A stretch of 64,000 nt of DNA from Pristionchus mayeri (Eukaryota > Nematoda > Chromadorea > Rhabditida > Neodiplogasteridae): contig BTRK01000002.1 in the NCBI GenBank assembly GCA_036245805.1, positions 29,567,067 through 29,631,066 of the forward strand. The letters run 5' to 3'. This document shows positions 43,143 to 54,532 of the stretch, in pieces. The notes under the pieces are model-generated. The model did not search any database. It was not told where the DNA came from and saw nothing but the letters and a program-made list of their open reading frames with translations. Positions within the stretch are counted from its first letter, which is position 1, and the number at the start of each line of letters is the position of its first letter. A program made the position numbers and the translations under genes.

Positions 43143-46100
43143 AGACTGTCGATTACATTACGCAGGGGAGAGAAATTCGTCGGTGTATTTTTATACAACA
43201 TCAAAAACATCTGAAACAGGAGCCGCAAGTTTTAATTCGGAATCTGTTAGCAACTGATTATTTATCAGGTGAACTCATCATTTCTTGATGTTACATTCTA
43301 CCAGTTATATAAAATCATCGCACGGAATAACATGCATATCATGGAGATGATTCGTGAAGTAAGTTTTATTTTTATTTTTTAAAGATTTGATTCATTTTTC
43401 ATATTAAAAATAATGTTGCAGATACAAAGCGATCACAAGTTGAAGTTCGCACTCTGCCAGCCATACCTCATCAGGAATGGAACTACTATCGAGTGTTTCG
43501 AAGCGGACGTATCACCATTTCAACTGATAGGCAAAGAACAGATTATCAATGACGCCAAAGAATTCTTCATACACAAGTCAGATTTTCGTTAAGGCATTAG
43601 ACATTTTTTTATTATTATTTTAAACATACGGTTCTTATCATATTAAGAAATTGCATGGCAATATATTTTTTTTAAATCTGCAGGAATAAAGTGTATGGAT
43701 GGTGGGATGTGGCGTCCTCCAATTCGTGCGTTGTTGCGAGAACTATTGGGCAAATTGTCATTCTCGAAATCGATGTGATGAAGATTAAAGTTAGTTAGAA
43801 TGAATTCTTGCTCATTGTATTGGGGTGTCCGGAAAGTTCGTATAATGCTTCGGAAAAAGGTCAGTTCGCGATCAAATGCAGTGATTGCGCAATCTGTTTG
43901 TCAACAATGTATTCCATCATTCTGACGTTGAGTAGTGAGAGGATTTAATCAGTCTCCTAGTTGCTACATTGATTCTTGTGATGGACTCCCATCTCTACCT
44001 CCGAGCAGTTTTACTTCATTACTACCGTCTTGGCCGATCCGTGAAGGAGGCCCGCTCTGCCCTGGCCCAGTCGGAAGGAGCTGACGCCCCCTCCATACCC
44101 TTCTGCTATAAGTGGTTCTCCCGCTTCAAGAAAGGGGAGTTTGGTCTCGATGATCAACCCCGCTCTGGACGCCCTCCCTTCCTCGATCAGCCTCTCGTTC
44201 TCCGCACACTGAAGCGCAAGCCCATGGCCAGTGTGCGTGAGTTGAAGAAGGATACTGGTACTCCCAGATCAACGGTGTCCCTCCATCCTCCATCGATCTG
44301 GGAAGAAGCCGAAACTCCCACAAGTGATTCCCCATGACCTCTCCCCCGAACAGCTGAAAAATTGTGTTCAAAAGAATTACGACAATGATATGTCATTGTC
44401 GTAATTCTTTGTAGAAATGTGTGTATTTCAGACGAATCATCGCCAAATCAGATCGGTTTCGAACTAATTTTGACGATTCTAGAATATGTAAGTAAAAATA
44501 CACTAAAAAATTCGGGGTTTGGCTCAAGTCTAAAAATTCGATTTTTCCAATTTCGAAAAATTTTAATTTTGAACGTGGTTATCTTTAAATATTCAAATGA
44601 AATATCACATTTACCGGGTAAATCTTAGAATAGGTACCGACATAGATTAGAAAATGGTGTAGAGAGTCTCCTCACAAATTGCGATACTTTTTTCAAATTG
44701 CGATATAATATTCTTGCCCGAAAACGATGTTTTGAGAGCATGTCGATAATATTTACGAACACATAATGGGTATTTTTGATGGGAATGGAATAATTTTCAA
44801 GCGGACAACAACTTTGGCATGTAAGGTGATCGGAAAATATGAGCGCACGTACATATTTCAAAGATCGAAATTTTCGCCATTGTGAAAATCGAAACTTTGA
44901 AAACAACGCATTCTCGACTCTATTCAATGTTAACCAACACATCGTGAGCGAGAAAGCATAATTCAACAAAAATTGATCAATTTTTAAAGAAAACGCTTTA
45001 AAAATTCAATATATTGCAAATCCTGCTTTTTATTAATAGCGTTTTCAGGCGAGAATATTTCAAGTATCGCACTTTGTGAGGAGCCTCTCTACACCATTTT
45101 CTGATCTATGTCGGTACCTATTCTAAGATTTACCCGGTAAATGCGATATTTCATTTGAATATTTAAAGATAACCACGTTCAAAATTGAAATTTTTCGAAG
45201 TTGGAAAAATCGAATTTTTAGACGAGCCAAACCCCGAATTTTTCAGCGTGTTTTCACTTACTATTCTAGAATCGTCAAAATTGGTTCGAAACCAATCTGA
45301 TTTGGCGACGATTCGCCTGAAATACGCATATATCTACAAATAATTACGACAATAACATCTTCGGCGAATCCGGAGACCCCATGCATTGGCCGATTTTGGA
45401 GCGAAAATAAGTACCCAGGGGTAACTTTTCACGTAGAATCTATCTAACATATTTAAAAAGGGGCATGCGGATTAAAATTTTCCAGGACGTCAATGTTGAG
45501 TCATGGAAAATTTTTCAAATGGTCATAATTTTTTTCACAGATGAGCTAACTTTCATTTCCAACGGTGCAAATGCTTATCTCGTCGAGATCTTTCAGAATT
45601 TCAATACATTTATGAGGTTTGGATGAGCCGTTCAAAATATACAAAAACCTACCACCCAGCTATAGCGCGACACAGGAAATGAGGGGTCAGAGATACGGCA
45701 ATCTAAGGTCGATTTTCGTATTCTACGTGAAAAGTTACCCCTAGAACACTCTTCACATTGAGACTTATTTTTTCGTTGTACGGCACATAGCTGGAATTGC
45801 TCAGTTCTCTCAGATAGTCACTCATATTTCCATTTCTGTTGCAGCGGGATGCTCGTTCGCGATCGATCGTACGATGCATTTCTTCCCAATCTCCTCCGAC
45901 CAGATACGGGCAGCGATAAGGAAGAGGAAGACGATCTTAAACTTTCTTATGATGTGCGTTTAAAAAAGGAATGATATATACGCTATTTGAAATATATATG
46001 TATATGGAGACTACATATTAGGTTGTTGCGAAAGTCTTGCTCGGCGTTTAATCTTTCCGATTTTTCTCCTTTCTGAACTCAAGTGCCTGATGTCTCAGAA

Positions 46101-48149
46101 TTGTTGAAGAGGGTGAACCGTTGTTTCACGAGCTTAATTGATTTCAATCGTGATCAGAATACATGCCATGAAATTTGAGATTTCATAATTTTTTTTGAAT
46201 TTATTTTGCAACGAAATTTGGTGTGATTTCTGATGTGTCAGATACAAGAGATCGAAGTCCAAATAATATCCATATATATTTTGGAAGAGCATAGTGTGCT
46301 CGATAACACCGGCACAAAAGATCGATCATTCAAGCTGCGCAAGAAATGAAAACTTGATAGAAATATCAAATTCAGCATTCTAAGAACCCTTTCAATGATT
46401 CGAATAGCCATATCTAGTCAACGCAATTATGAATAACCCCGGTACTTCATTTTTAAGAAGAACATAAGAAGATAATTATAATTTCGATCGATATTGATCC
46501 CTGCTTCTCCTTACCCAAAAACGTGAAGACAAAATCGTATTTAGCTAAAAGGTTTTCACTATACATTCCCAAAAAGAGAGACGTCTAAAGAAAGGATTTT
46601 AGCTCTGACTAATAGTAAGTGATCATAAGTGATGTATTAACATAGCAATGCACGCTTGTACTTCAGATATGGCCATATCTCTATTCTCCATAAAATTATG
46701 ATAGAAGGAATAATGATCTGGATTAACTCATATCGCAAGATTTGAACTATAAGTAATCATTCCTAAATGAAATGAGAGCTCTGATCTAAGGTGCGCTAGA
46801 ATGAACATTGATACCCTCATATTATAAGAAAAACCAGGTAAGTCTGAAATGAATTCGAATGCCAACGTAGACAAAAGTATTTCAATGATAAGATCGAGCA
46901 AGACTTTCGGAATAACCTGATTGTTCAAAAAAGTCAAAAGGCTTTGCAGGATTCTCACTTGAAAATGCTGAAAGGCCTGCGCAAGAAAGTCAGCGGACTT
47001 AGATGCAGATGCCAAACCGTCGCATTGTTCGATGAGATGAAGCAATTGAAGGAAGCCGTGGCGGCACTGGTCGACCCTCAGATTGCTCGGTGGGTAATTG
47101 AAGTATTGGGGTGTCCGGAAAGTTCGTATAATTTTTTGTTTTTATTTTTTATTCAATGCTTTACAATTCTCAGTGACCAATGTATGCCCCCTTCTTTCTC
47201 ACTACCTCCCTCCAGCGATTGGGCAGGGTCTCGATTCCTCCCTTCCAGAATGCGGGTTTCTTCGAGACCGCCCAGTTCACGAAAGCCCTCACAACTTCAT
47301 CTCGATTCTTGAACTTCTTTTCCTTTGCAGAAGTCAGAGAGAGAGAGCGGAAGCAGTGGTAGTCGCATGGGGAGAGATCCGGGGAATACGGTGGATGGGG
47401 AATCCTCTCGATCTTCAGCTCGTCCATTTTCTTCTGGGTCATCGCGAGCATTGTCCATCAGAAGTAGAATTTTGCCCTGGTTCAGGAGTCTGGGAGGGAC
47501 TCTGATCGCGACATCTTCCAGTTGTTCAGAGAAGAGGTCGGCATTGATGGCGGTTCCAGTAGGAAGGATCTCTTATTAGATCGGTACAAGTAATGATAGA
47601 AAGAATCAGTGAATTTCCTCATTTTCTTCAAGGGAACGGGTTTGTGCTTCGCATCGGTGTCGAAACACTGTTGTCTCTTCGCTGGATTATTATACATGAT
47701 TCACTCCTCGCACATGTCTATTATGGAATCTGTCCATCGAAGATCCGATCTACTATGGAGCGATTTCCGACAGTAATTCAACACAACTGTATCAAAATAT
47801 CGGCTATATTTCACCACTTCAACAAGTGTAGAAACTACGAGACTGATCCAACCCACATCCCACTTAACCACTTAACGTCAGAGTGACGCAATACATTGTT
47901 GACAAACAGATTGCGCAATCACTGCATTTGATCGCGAACTGACTTTTTTCCAAAGCATTATACGAACTTTCCGGACACCCCAATAGTATACAGGCATTAC
48001 TTGATGCGAGTGTAACGCGATCTACAGTGAATGAAATAACTTATAGGAAGCTCTTCCCCATGACTCAGCTTGAACGTAACGAGCAAATCATGAGAGAGCA
48101 GGAATTGTGGAAGGAAGATGGAGATTTTGACTGCGAAGAGGAGGAATAA
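43143..48149 (+). CDS. Unrecognised multi-exon gene hosting several transposons (gene K)
   Basis: Exon series: TVDYITQGREIRRCIFIQHQ and LIRNLLATDYLS (about 43146-43269); LYKIIARNNMHIMEMIRE (43305-43360); IQSDHKLKFALCQPYLIRNG and QIINDAKEFFIHK (43422-43576); NKVYGWWDVASSNSCVVART and ILEIDVMKIK (43683-43791); an acidic exon MLVRDRSYDAFLPNLLRPDT and KEEEDDLKLSYD (45842-45955); SHLKMLKGLRKKVSGLRCRC and QLKEAVAALVDP (46950-47100); and LLDASVTRSTVNEITYRKLF ending DFDCEEEE with TAA at 48147-48149. Phases agree across most junctions. I do not recognise the family. Four mobile elements occupy two introns, with a fifth at the 47.1-kb junction. An AATAAA lies near 50371, beyond a foldback that starts 12 bp after the stop. 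The 5' end is not located, and the exon after MKIK does not join in frame. Confidence 0.5.
43820..44369 (+). mobile_element. Truncated DD34D mariner copy
   Basis: The left end TTGGGGTGTCCGGAAAG follows a TA; the first 120 codons match the transposase at 23936 (MDSHLYLRAVLLHYYRLGRS). A small deletion near 44280 shifts the frame, and the homology stops at about 44369, where another foldback begins. The right end is absent. Confidence 0.9.
44370..45358. repeat. Roughly 990-bp foldback
   Basis: The ends CATTGTCGTAATTCTTTGTAG and its near complement at 45330-45352 enclose long inverted stretches (GGTTTGGCTCAAGTCTAAAA; CATTTACCGGGTAAATCTTA). A 40-bp perfect mini-hairpin lies at the left edge (44370-44409). 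It truncates the mariner copy before it. Confidence 0.8.
45417..45742. repeat. 326-bp MITE
   Basis: Inverted ends AGGGGTAACTTTTCACGTAG at 45417 and, reversed, at 45742. The interior is unrelated AT-rich sequence without coding capacity. It lies in the intron before the acidic exon of gene K. Confidence 0.8.
46018..46920. mobile_element. Degenerate 0.9-kb TTAGGTTG element
   Basis: Ends TTAGGTTGTTGCGAAAGTCT (left) and TCAGGTTATTCCGAAAGTCT (right, read inward). The left flank is TA; the right flank is now TT, so one duplication has mutated. It occupies the intron between LKLSYD and SHLKML of gene K. Confidence 0.7.
47106..47983 (-). mobile_element. Internally deleted mariner copy 2
   Basis: 878 bp, both TTGGGGTGTCC ends, TA duplications at 47104-47105 and 47984-47985. 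It has the same rearranged interior as 38403-39286, including YNNPAKRQQCFDTDAKHKPV, and retains the C-terminal transposase frame (IERIPHPPYSPDLSPCDYHC, FWKGGIETLPNRWREVV). Inserted between WVIE and the last exon of gene K. Confidence 0.9.
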
Positions 48150-48161
48150 GTGTTGCATGTA

Positions 48162-50333
48162 CAGTACCGGACAAAAGTTTCGCAACAAATTTATCATTGT
48201 CATAACTTCGTTCAAAATTGAGCTAGAGACTTATCGTAGGAAGCATTCGAGAGGTAAATAAAAGGAGAAAATAGCCATATGGTATGTGGTCTGAAACACA
48301 TTTATCGCGGGTTTCTGAATTTAATTTTCTGCATCACAATTTTCATGTATTTTTTGAAACTCAGCCCAAAGTCGATGTTATATCGCGCGAACTGTGATGA
48401 AGGTATAACCATTGATGTTTACAATCCACTATATGGCTTGCTCTTTGCACATCGGAAAGATATAATATATCGATATTCCGAGACCTCCGAGATGTGTTTG
48501 AGCGGCTATATCTTCGCTCCCAGTTGAGCGATATGGCCCCTATTTCGCAGTTACTATACACTAGTAATGTAGAAACATTATACCAAATTTGATAGTGATC
48601 AGACAAGAAATTGCAAAAATCGAAAAAAATTGGACATGCATTTTCATACACGTGGAAACAACCTTTAACGTTATCGAGAAAATCTAATTTCTGCCAGCTT
48701 TATGCAGAATCTATTATTGAAAAAGTGCAAGTTAGAAGATTTCTCGAGCACATTTTACAGCCCAATAACAACAGCGAGTCAGAACGGCCAAAGTCGTCAG
48801 AAATGTTCCATAGCGAAAGTCGACCTAGTATATCGGGAGAGTTTCTTTAAAATTGGCTCCAATTCAATGAGAAATGTGCGTATCTAGGACTTGCAAATCT
48901 GATAGGTTCGTTTTATGATATTTGAATAAGATTCAATTTTGCCTTGTACCGTGTTTTAAGGCTCATGACTACCTGTCTCTCTGTGGTTATTAGGCTGTAA
49001 AATGTGCTGGACAAATCGCCCCACTTTGCCATTTCACACACTTGTTCATTAATAGATTCTGCATAAAGCTGGAATAAATCGGATTTTGTCGATAGCGTTA
49101 AAGGTTGTTTCCACGTTTATGAAAATGCATGTCCAATTTTTTTTCGATTTTTGCAATTTCTTGTCTGATCACTATCAAACTTGATATAATGTTTCTACAT
49201 TACTAGTGGATAGTAGCTGCGAAATAGGGGCCCTATCGCTCAACTGGGAGCGAAGATATAGCCGTTCAAACACATCTCGGAGGTCTCGGAATATCGATAT
49301 ATTAGCTCTTTCTGATGTGCAAAGAGCAAGCCAGATAGTGGATTGTAAAGATCAATGGTTATACCTTCATCACAGTTCGCGCGATATAACAACGACTTTC
49401 GGCTGAGTTTCAAAAAATACATGGAAATTGATGCAGAAAATTAAATTCAGAAACCCGCGATAAATGTGTTTCAGATCATATACCTAGAGACCGCAGGCTC
49501 CGCCCACTTAGGAGGAGAAAGAGGCGCGTCGAAATCTGGCTTTCGAAATGACGCAGCAAATGCTTATCCAAAAAATATGGAAAAAATATTTTTGGGTACG
49601 TCTGACTAGTGTCTATAAACGACAGGGTGCCCGTCATGCATTATCTTATCAGAAATATCTAAAAAAAGACCGATTTAGGGTTCACGATAGGGAAATGGAA
49701 AGGTTCCGACGACAATTCTTAACACGGGCATGGTGTGATGAATAGTTACTGCTTTTAGGCGTCGATTGACACCGAGAACGTATTTTTAGGATTTTTTTCC
49801 GATTAATCATTTAATTTCAAAGGTTCAAGAGCGTGCGCTAATGGAACTGCAAAGGGACGGTGCTTCCTCTCTCCTTTCTCGCTTGTCTCTCACCCGGCGC
49901 GTGCAGAGAGCGCGCGCTCTAGAGGACCTTTGCCTTTCCTCTCCACCTCGAGCCAAGCTCGATGCGAAGCTATGCTCAAACTTTTGGAGAAACGAAGCAG
50001 AACGGGCTCCGCCCGCTTCGCCCTCGTCCCGATTTCGACTACCTTTCCGTTGTGACTCTTTCGAGGTGTTTTTGGGCCATAACTCGAGTCAAAGATACGA
50101 TATCGCCAAACGGCAAAAAGTATGACCTTATTTAACCTCAAAGGGATACATTAGACCCACAAATGACACTGCCAAAGCATTTCGGTCACCCACCTTGCGG
50201 TATCTACATATACCGTACGAATATTTTATCCTGATATTTACCGCTCGAATGCTTTCAACCATACGTTTCTAGCTCAATTTTGAACGAAGTTATGACAATG
50301 ACAAGTTTGTTGCGAAACTTTTGTCCGGTACTG
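48162..50333. repeat. 2.17-kb TA-flanked foldback element
   Basis: Ends CAGTACCGGACAAAAGTTTC in inverted orientation, the repeat continuing for about 70 bp, with TA at 48160-48161 and 50334-50335. Inside, a second inverted repeat spans 48276-49486 (ACACATTTATCGCGGGTTTC and its complement). No transposase; frames such as 49548-49745 and 49841-50125 have no recognisable domain. The left end lies 12 bp beyond the gene K stop codon. Confidence 0.85.
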
Positions 50334-50539
50334 TATAGTGTCACGTTAACTTATCGTGTTCTTTCTGAATAAATATGGCAGTTTTAAACGTATTTCATAA
50401 GAACCTATAATTCAAGTTTTGACATTATCGCTTCACCTTTCAGTTATTTTGTTCTAACTTTCCTTTATTTTTCCCGAGGTATGTAATTGTTGCATAGATA
50501 TTGTAATGCGTTTTATCTGTCAGAATGGGACGGCCCAAC

Positions 50540-50810
50540 ACGTGGGGTGGCACGCGACGTCGTGATCGTATCGACTACTCCACAAGCTTTGAAATCTCGC
50601 AATCGCCACAGAGAGACGAAATGAATCAGGGTTTATCACGGCACTTTCACGAACAAACATCGGGACCCAGTTGTGCATGAGCCCGGAACAGGTTGTTTCA
50701 TTTGATTTCAAAAACAACTGCATCGTTGTAACGATCCATTTTCGCATTCAACAGCTCGAAAACGGATGTTTTCACACAGGGTCTCATTCACGAGTTATGT
50801 GTAAAAATGC
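50540..50810 (+). pseudogene. E-type kinase fragment on the plus strand
   Basis: An exon ends IATERRNESGFITALSRTNI and GTQLCMSPEQ at a GT donor (about 50692); after a short intron comes SSKTDVFTQGLIHELCVKML. These align with IVIERKMED...GTEEYMSPEQ and TSKSDVFTLGLILTELC of gene E, including the same intron position. The DLG position appears as DLA or ELA and a stop precedes it. It is an isolated fragment in the opposite orientation to the other E-type copies. Confidence 0.65.
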
Positions 50811-51246
50811 TACATATTATTTCTAACAGATATTCGATGGATACTGAATGTTAAGCAGTGTGATAAAATTGAAGATGCGGAAGCGGTATATTTATAAAGA
50901 TTAAAAAAAACTATAAATTTCAGCTCGAGTTCATAGAGAATCTCACACACCTTGTTGTGTTTGGTACTTATTTGACTTATATTGTGCATAACTACTATAT
51001 TTTTCAAAGCAAACATGATTAGTCGAATTTTAAGAATAATGCCGAAGAAAATGATTCACCTATTGTAATATCAAGCTAATTACGCACCGTTCAAGTTATT
51101 AATGATGTTTGTAAATCGTATTTGATCTAGTGTTTGGCATGTGCCCCGCCTGATGTGATTGATCGAATCAGTCTTTCATTAGCCTCACGTGGAGCGCACC
51201 GGGGTGCGACTTATCGGTGGCTCATGGGGAGTCACTGCAAAACATA

Positions 51247-51318
51247 GGGCTGAGCCGAGGATTGAACCCGGGACCTCTCGCACCCTAAGCGAGAATCATA
51301 CCACTAGACCACTCAGCC
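51247..51318 (-). tRNA. tRNA-Pro (anticodon AGG)
   Basis: The minus strand folds as a full cloverleaf: acceptor GGCTGAG paired with CTCAGCC, D-arm GTCTAGTGGTATGAT, anticodon arm TCTCGCTTAGGGTGCGAGA with loop TTAGGGT (anticodon AGG), variable loop GGTC, and T-arm CCGGGTTCAATCCTCGG with one G-T pair. There is no intron. The sequence is a close match to nematode proline tRNAs as I remember them. It lies between a kinase fragment and the transthyretin-like gene. Confidence 0.88.
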
Positions 51319-51699
51319 ATGCGGATTGTGGAGGAAAAGGGTGGGGAAAGTTCGTACCGATACATGTAATGTTAGAGATTAAGAACTTCCTTTTTCCAGT
51401 TTACTTGATACTGAGACAATAGATATTTGATTTTATTTCGTTATCTTACGCAGAACATATTTCTGTAAAACAATAATTTATTCACAATGGACAATTCGGG
51501 AGATTCTGCTCGAAGGGGAGAGGTGGAGCGTTCGTTTCGACAGTCACTTCTATGTGTGGTGGATCTTAGACTTCCTACACGATGCTATTGGCCAAATCCA
51601 GTTGCAGATTGCATTTCTGCATGATATTCGTTAGATTTAACTATTGACTCGCAGAGTTTCATGATTGACTGATGCGAATCTTTCATAACGAGATGTTCA

Positions 51700-52251
51700 A
51701 ACTGATTCTGATCAGGGTTGCAACACCCGGAGTTTGTCCAGGCGACTTAATGGGTATCTCGAGAACTCGTCGATAATCGGGACGACAACCTTTCGTATCG
51801 CTCGTCTCGTTACTGAATATGATTACTCACAATATGAATTGACCAATCTCGATATCCCTCTCTGTTAGACGAAGTTCATTAAAATTGATGTATCACTAAC
51901 TTCCATACTGGAAATTTGCATTTGTCGAATGCTCTATTGTACATGATGAGGTCACACGAGACAGCCACGTACACATACAAATCTAGAGGCGAAAAGAACT
52001 GAAAACAGTACCATTTGCGAATTCCTTTACAACTCTAAATGCTCTTTTTTTTGAAAAAAAAAGCTGACCTCGGCAGTAGTGGCATTGAGAATGTATCTGC
52101 CATCCTCATTAGATGCACTGTTCTTCAAGTGAGCATCTGAGCAGATAATCGTGAGAAAGTAGCAAAAACGAATCTGTCTTAGATTCGCAAACACAAAAAA
52201 TTTAAGCAAGTTATGATTATCCCACCTATGACCGGCTCATCATCATAAAGG

Positions 52252-52282
<31 letters not shown>

Positions 52283-53840
52283 ATATATTCCGATGTTAGG
52301 TAAGGGAAGAAATCCCTCTGTTGGAGTGGAGCATCCGATTTGGCCTTGAATGAAAGTCTGAAAATCAAACATATGATGATGTCAATTTGTTTTGATTTAC
52401 AATCTACGTTGATGAGTGAAGTATTAGGTTGTAACTTAAGTTTTGTCGCATTTCGGAGGTTCACAATATTTCCATGAAGGATACTTCTCAAACATTATCA
52501 ATGCCTGACCTCCTAGTATACGTTTGGTGTGTTCATGCACATTCAAACCATAGGGTAGAGCTGAACTGCGCACGCTGGCTATGCGAAAAATATTAATATG
52601 AACTGATTTAAATTTGGTGCAGATTTTTTTAATTCGTTTGATCAGGTGCTAGTTCGCAGAGATGAATAATGAACCAAACTTCTACAGCATGGTGATATAC
52701 CCCGTCAATGCTCTTTCAAAATATACGCCAGATATGGTGCTATGTTGAGCGGAATCAAAGATATACTTCACTGAGTGTAAGGTTAGCCGCTGATTCGTAG
52801 CCAACTTGACCAACTCTTCTGAATCCAGAATTGCAACAACAGTGACTAACATAAGTGCGTTCCAATTACCACTCATGGAGGTATAATTTATCATTAAACA
52901 AGTGAGAGAAAGAACACTCCACTTGTGGGAAATTTGAATTTTTATTAATTCAATTCGCGCACAATTTTACCAAAATATGCAAATTTAGGTGTTTCGAATT
53001 AAAGATTGTCATTCAAAAGCTATTTATTTCCAAACTTATCCCAAGTAGATACTAGTAAGGGAAGGGTTTATGGTTAGGATGGACACAACAAATCAGATAT
53101 TGAACATGTGTGCGAGGTAGGAATATGAACAAAGTGCCGATTTCATTAGTTTAATTTACATACCATCGTTCTGAATGGAGCCACTTATCTCAACAGAACC
53201 CAATCTACCCCAAACTTTGTCTGCATACTGACCACTTTGGGTGAACTATATTCCACCACTATTTGGATCTGGATATCTATTGAGAAGAAAATTCGGCTTG
53301 CGAAAGTTTTCGCGACCGTCACCAACCATCCACATTATACAAACTCGTCTACATTTCTAGAACGATTTTCGTTTGTCATTATCCGTGAGTGGTTCAAAAT
53401 TATGCACATATGTAGTACTTTACGCAAATCACACAAAATCGGCATAATTTATCCTTTTCAAGAAGAGCTGATGCGTGAAAATGATCTGTAATCCTTATCT
53501 CAGTACAACTTTGTCTGACTAATGTGCCTCCTCAACTGCCTTGACAGGACTGAAGTAAAGCGCGTAAGAAAGAGTACGAAGACCCTCACTGATGATGAAT
53601 AACGAAATTGAGATTAAATTAATTCGAAGAATTTCTGAGGTTAAAATGCATAAGAGATTGGACGCGACAAAACTTATGTTACAACCTGATAGTAAAAGAC
53701 ATTTCAAAAAATATTACATGGAGCGTGTATCCCTTGGGTTGAAATTGAGTTTCTTGAGCCGTTAGCCATCCTTCGGCAGCATTATCCTCGCAGTTCACGT
53801 TGAAATATAATTGAAGAAAGAAGAACCAGAAGATAATCAT
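51700..53840 (-). CDS. Transthyretin-like (TTL) secreted protein 1, frame disturbed by a microsatellite
   Basis: Starts at 53840 with a signal peptide, MIIFWFFFLQLYFNVNC, and a first exon ending near 53716. The next exon (52360-52224) reads FIQGQIGCSTPTEGFLPLP and, further on, LYDDEPVIG; then DAHLKNSASNEDGRYILNAT (52165-52080), FFSPLDLYVYVAVSCD and DKCKFP (51983-51905), and a tail with CRPDYRRVLEIPIKSPGQ (about 51790-51730). This is the layout of nematode TTL proteins (ttr genes), small secreted beta-sandwich proteins with conserved Cys. The 1266-bp element 52424-53689 sits in intron 1. An (AT)n tract inserted between LPNIG and LYDDEP adds 38 nt where the paralogue at 63 kb has 6, so the exon is out of frame as given. 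It is either a pseudogene or a length-variable allele. Confidence 0.7.
52252..52286. repeat. (AT)n microsatellite inside a coding exon
   Basis: About 35 bp of near-perfect AT dinucleotides interrupted once by TTATATAA. On the minus strand it falls between two conserved parts of the same transthyretin-like exon. Confidence 0.85.
52424..53689. mobile_element. 1266-bp TTAGGTTG mariner-like element, copy 2
   Basis: Same ends, same length and apparently the same sequence as 4597-5862, in the same orientation. TA duplications at 52422-52423 and 53690-53691. Inserted in the first intron of the transthyretin-like gene. Confidence 0.88.
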
Positions 53841-54265
53841 TGAAACTTGAAGAAATTGCGAAGTGATGTAGCGAAATCCCGAATTTATAAGCCAACTAAA
53901 TTGAATCCAAAATGTGATTTCAAGTGTAATGTGAATGTATTGTGGCTAACTCACTTCCTACATTGTGTATGCATGTAAATTACATCATTTGAAGTAACGA
54001 TGATCACATTTTGGACGTGCTTTGAATATTTAGGTTTTCCACCACCTAATTTCTTTGGAAATCTGATATGAAGATACGGTGACCCAAATAACAAGCTATA
54101 ATCTGAATTTCAACAGTCTTACATTTATTGAATCTGCTTCAAATGACCATATTATATCCCATTCATGGACACTTCAAATTTCGACATATAAATATTACAG
54201 ACAACTTGTTTTATCAATATTGGTAACATGAGAAGCGACTGGGTATTAAAACTGAGGGGCAAAAT

Positions 54266-54532
54266 CTATTTTGTGAAATTATGGTATAAGTAACTAATAA
54301 GTTGGAACTCATTCATAATCCGATGAAGATCAAGATTATACGAATATATAAATTCCACTGGTCTGGTGACAAATGTATTGGGAGTGAGATAAAAGCCTTT
54401 AGGCGATCTTATAATGGCCAGATGAAGAACATGGGGCTCGTTGTCGTCATCCAATAAGATGCAGGTGCACCAGCCGTTGTGTTGTAGTCGAAGGCTGAAG
54501 TGAAAAGGTACAATTAGATTGAATGGAAACAA
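54266..54532 (-). CDS. Hypothetical terminal exon
   Basis: Reads LRLQHNGWCTCILLDDDNEP, HVLHLAIIRSPKGFYLT and RPVEFIYSYNLDLHRIMNEF, then a stop. The composition is protein-like and the frame is open for about 85 codons, with a possible acceptor near 54500. I cannot identify the family or its upstream exons; it lies upstream of the transthyretin-like gene on the same strand. Confidence 0.35.
   Translation of the reverse strand: MFPFNLIVPFHFSLRLQHNGWCTCILLDDDNEPHVLHLAIIRSPKGFYLTPNTFVTRPVEFIYSYNLDLHRIMNEFQLISYLYHNFTK

Noticed and set aside
49548..50125. Two plus-strand frames inside the 2.17-kb foldback
   Set aside because: No transposase or other motif; basic, low-information sequence without splice context.
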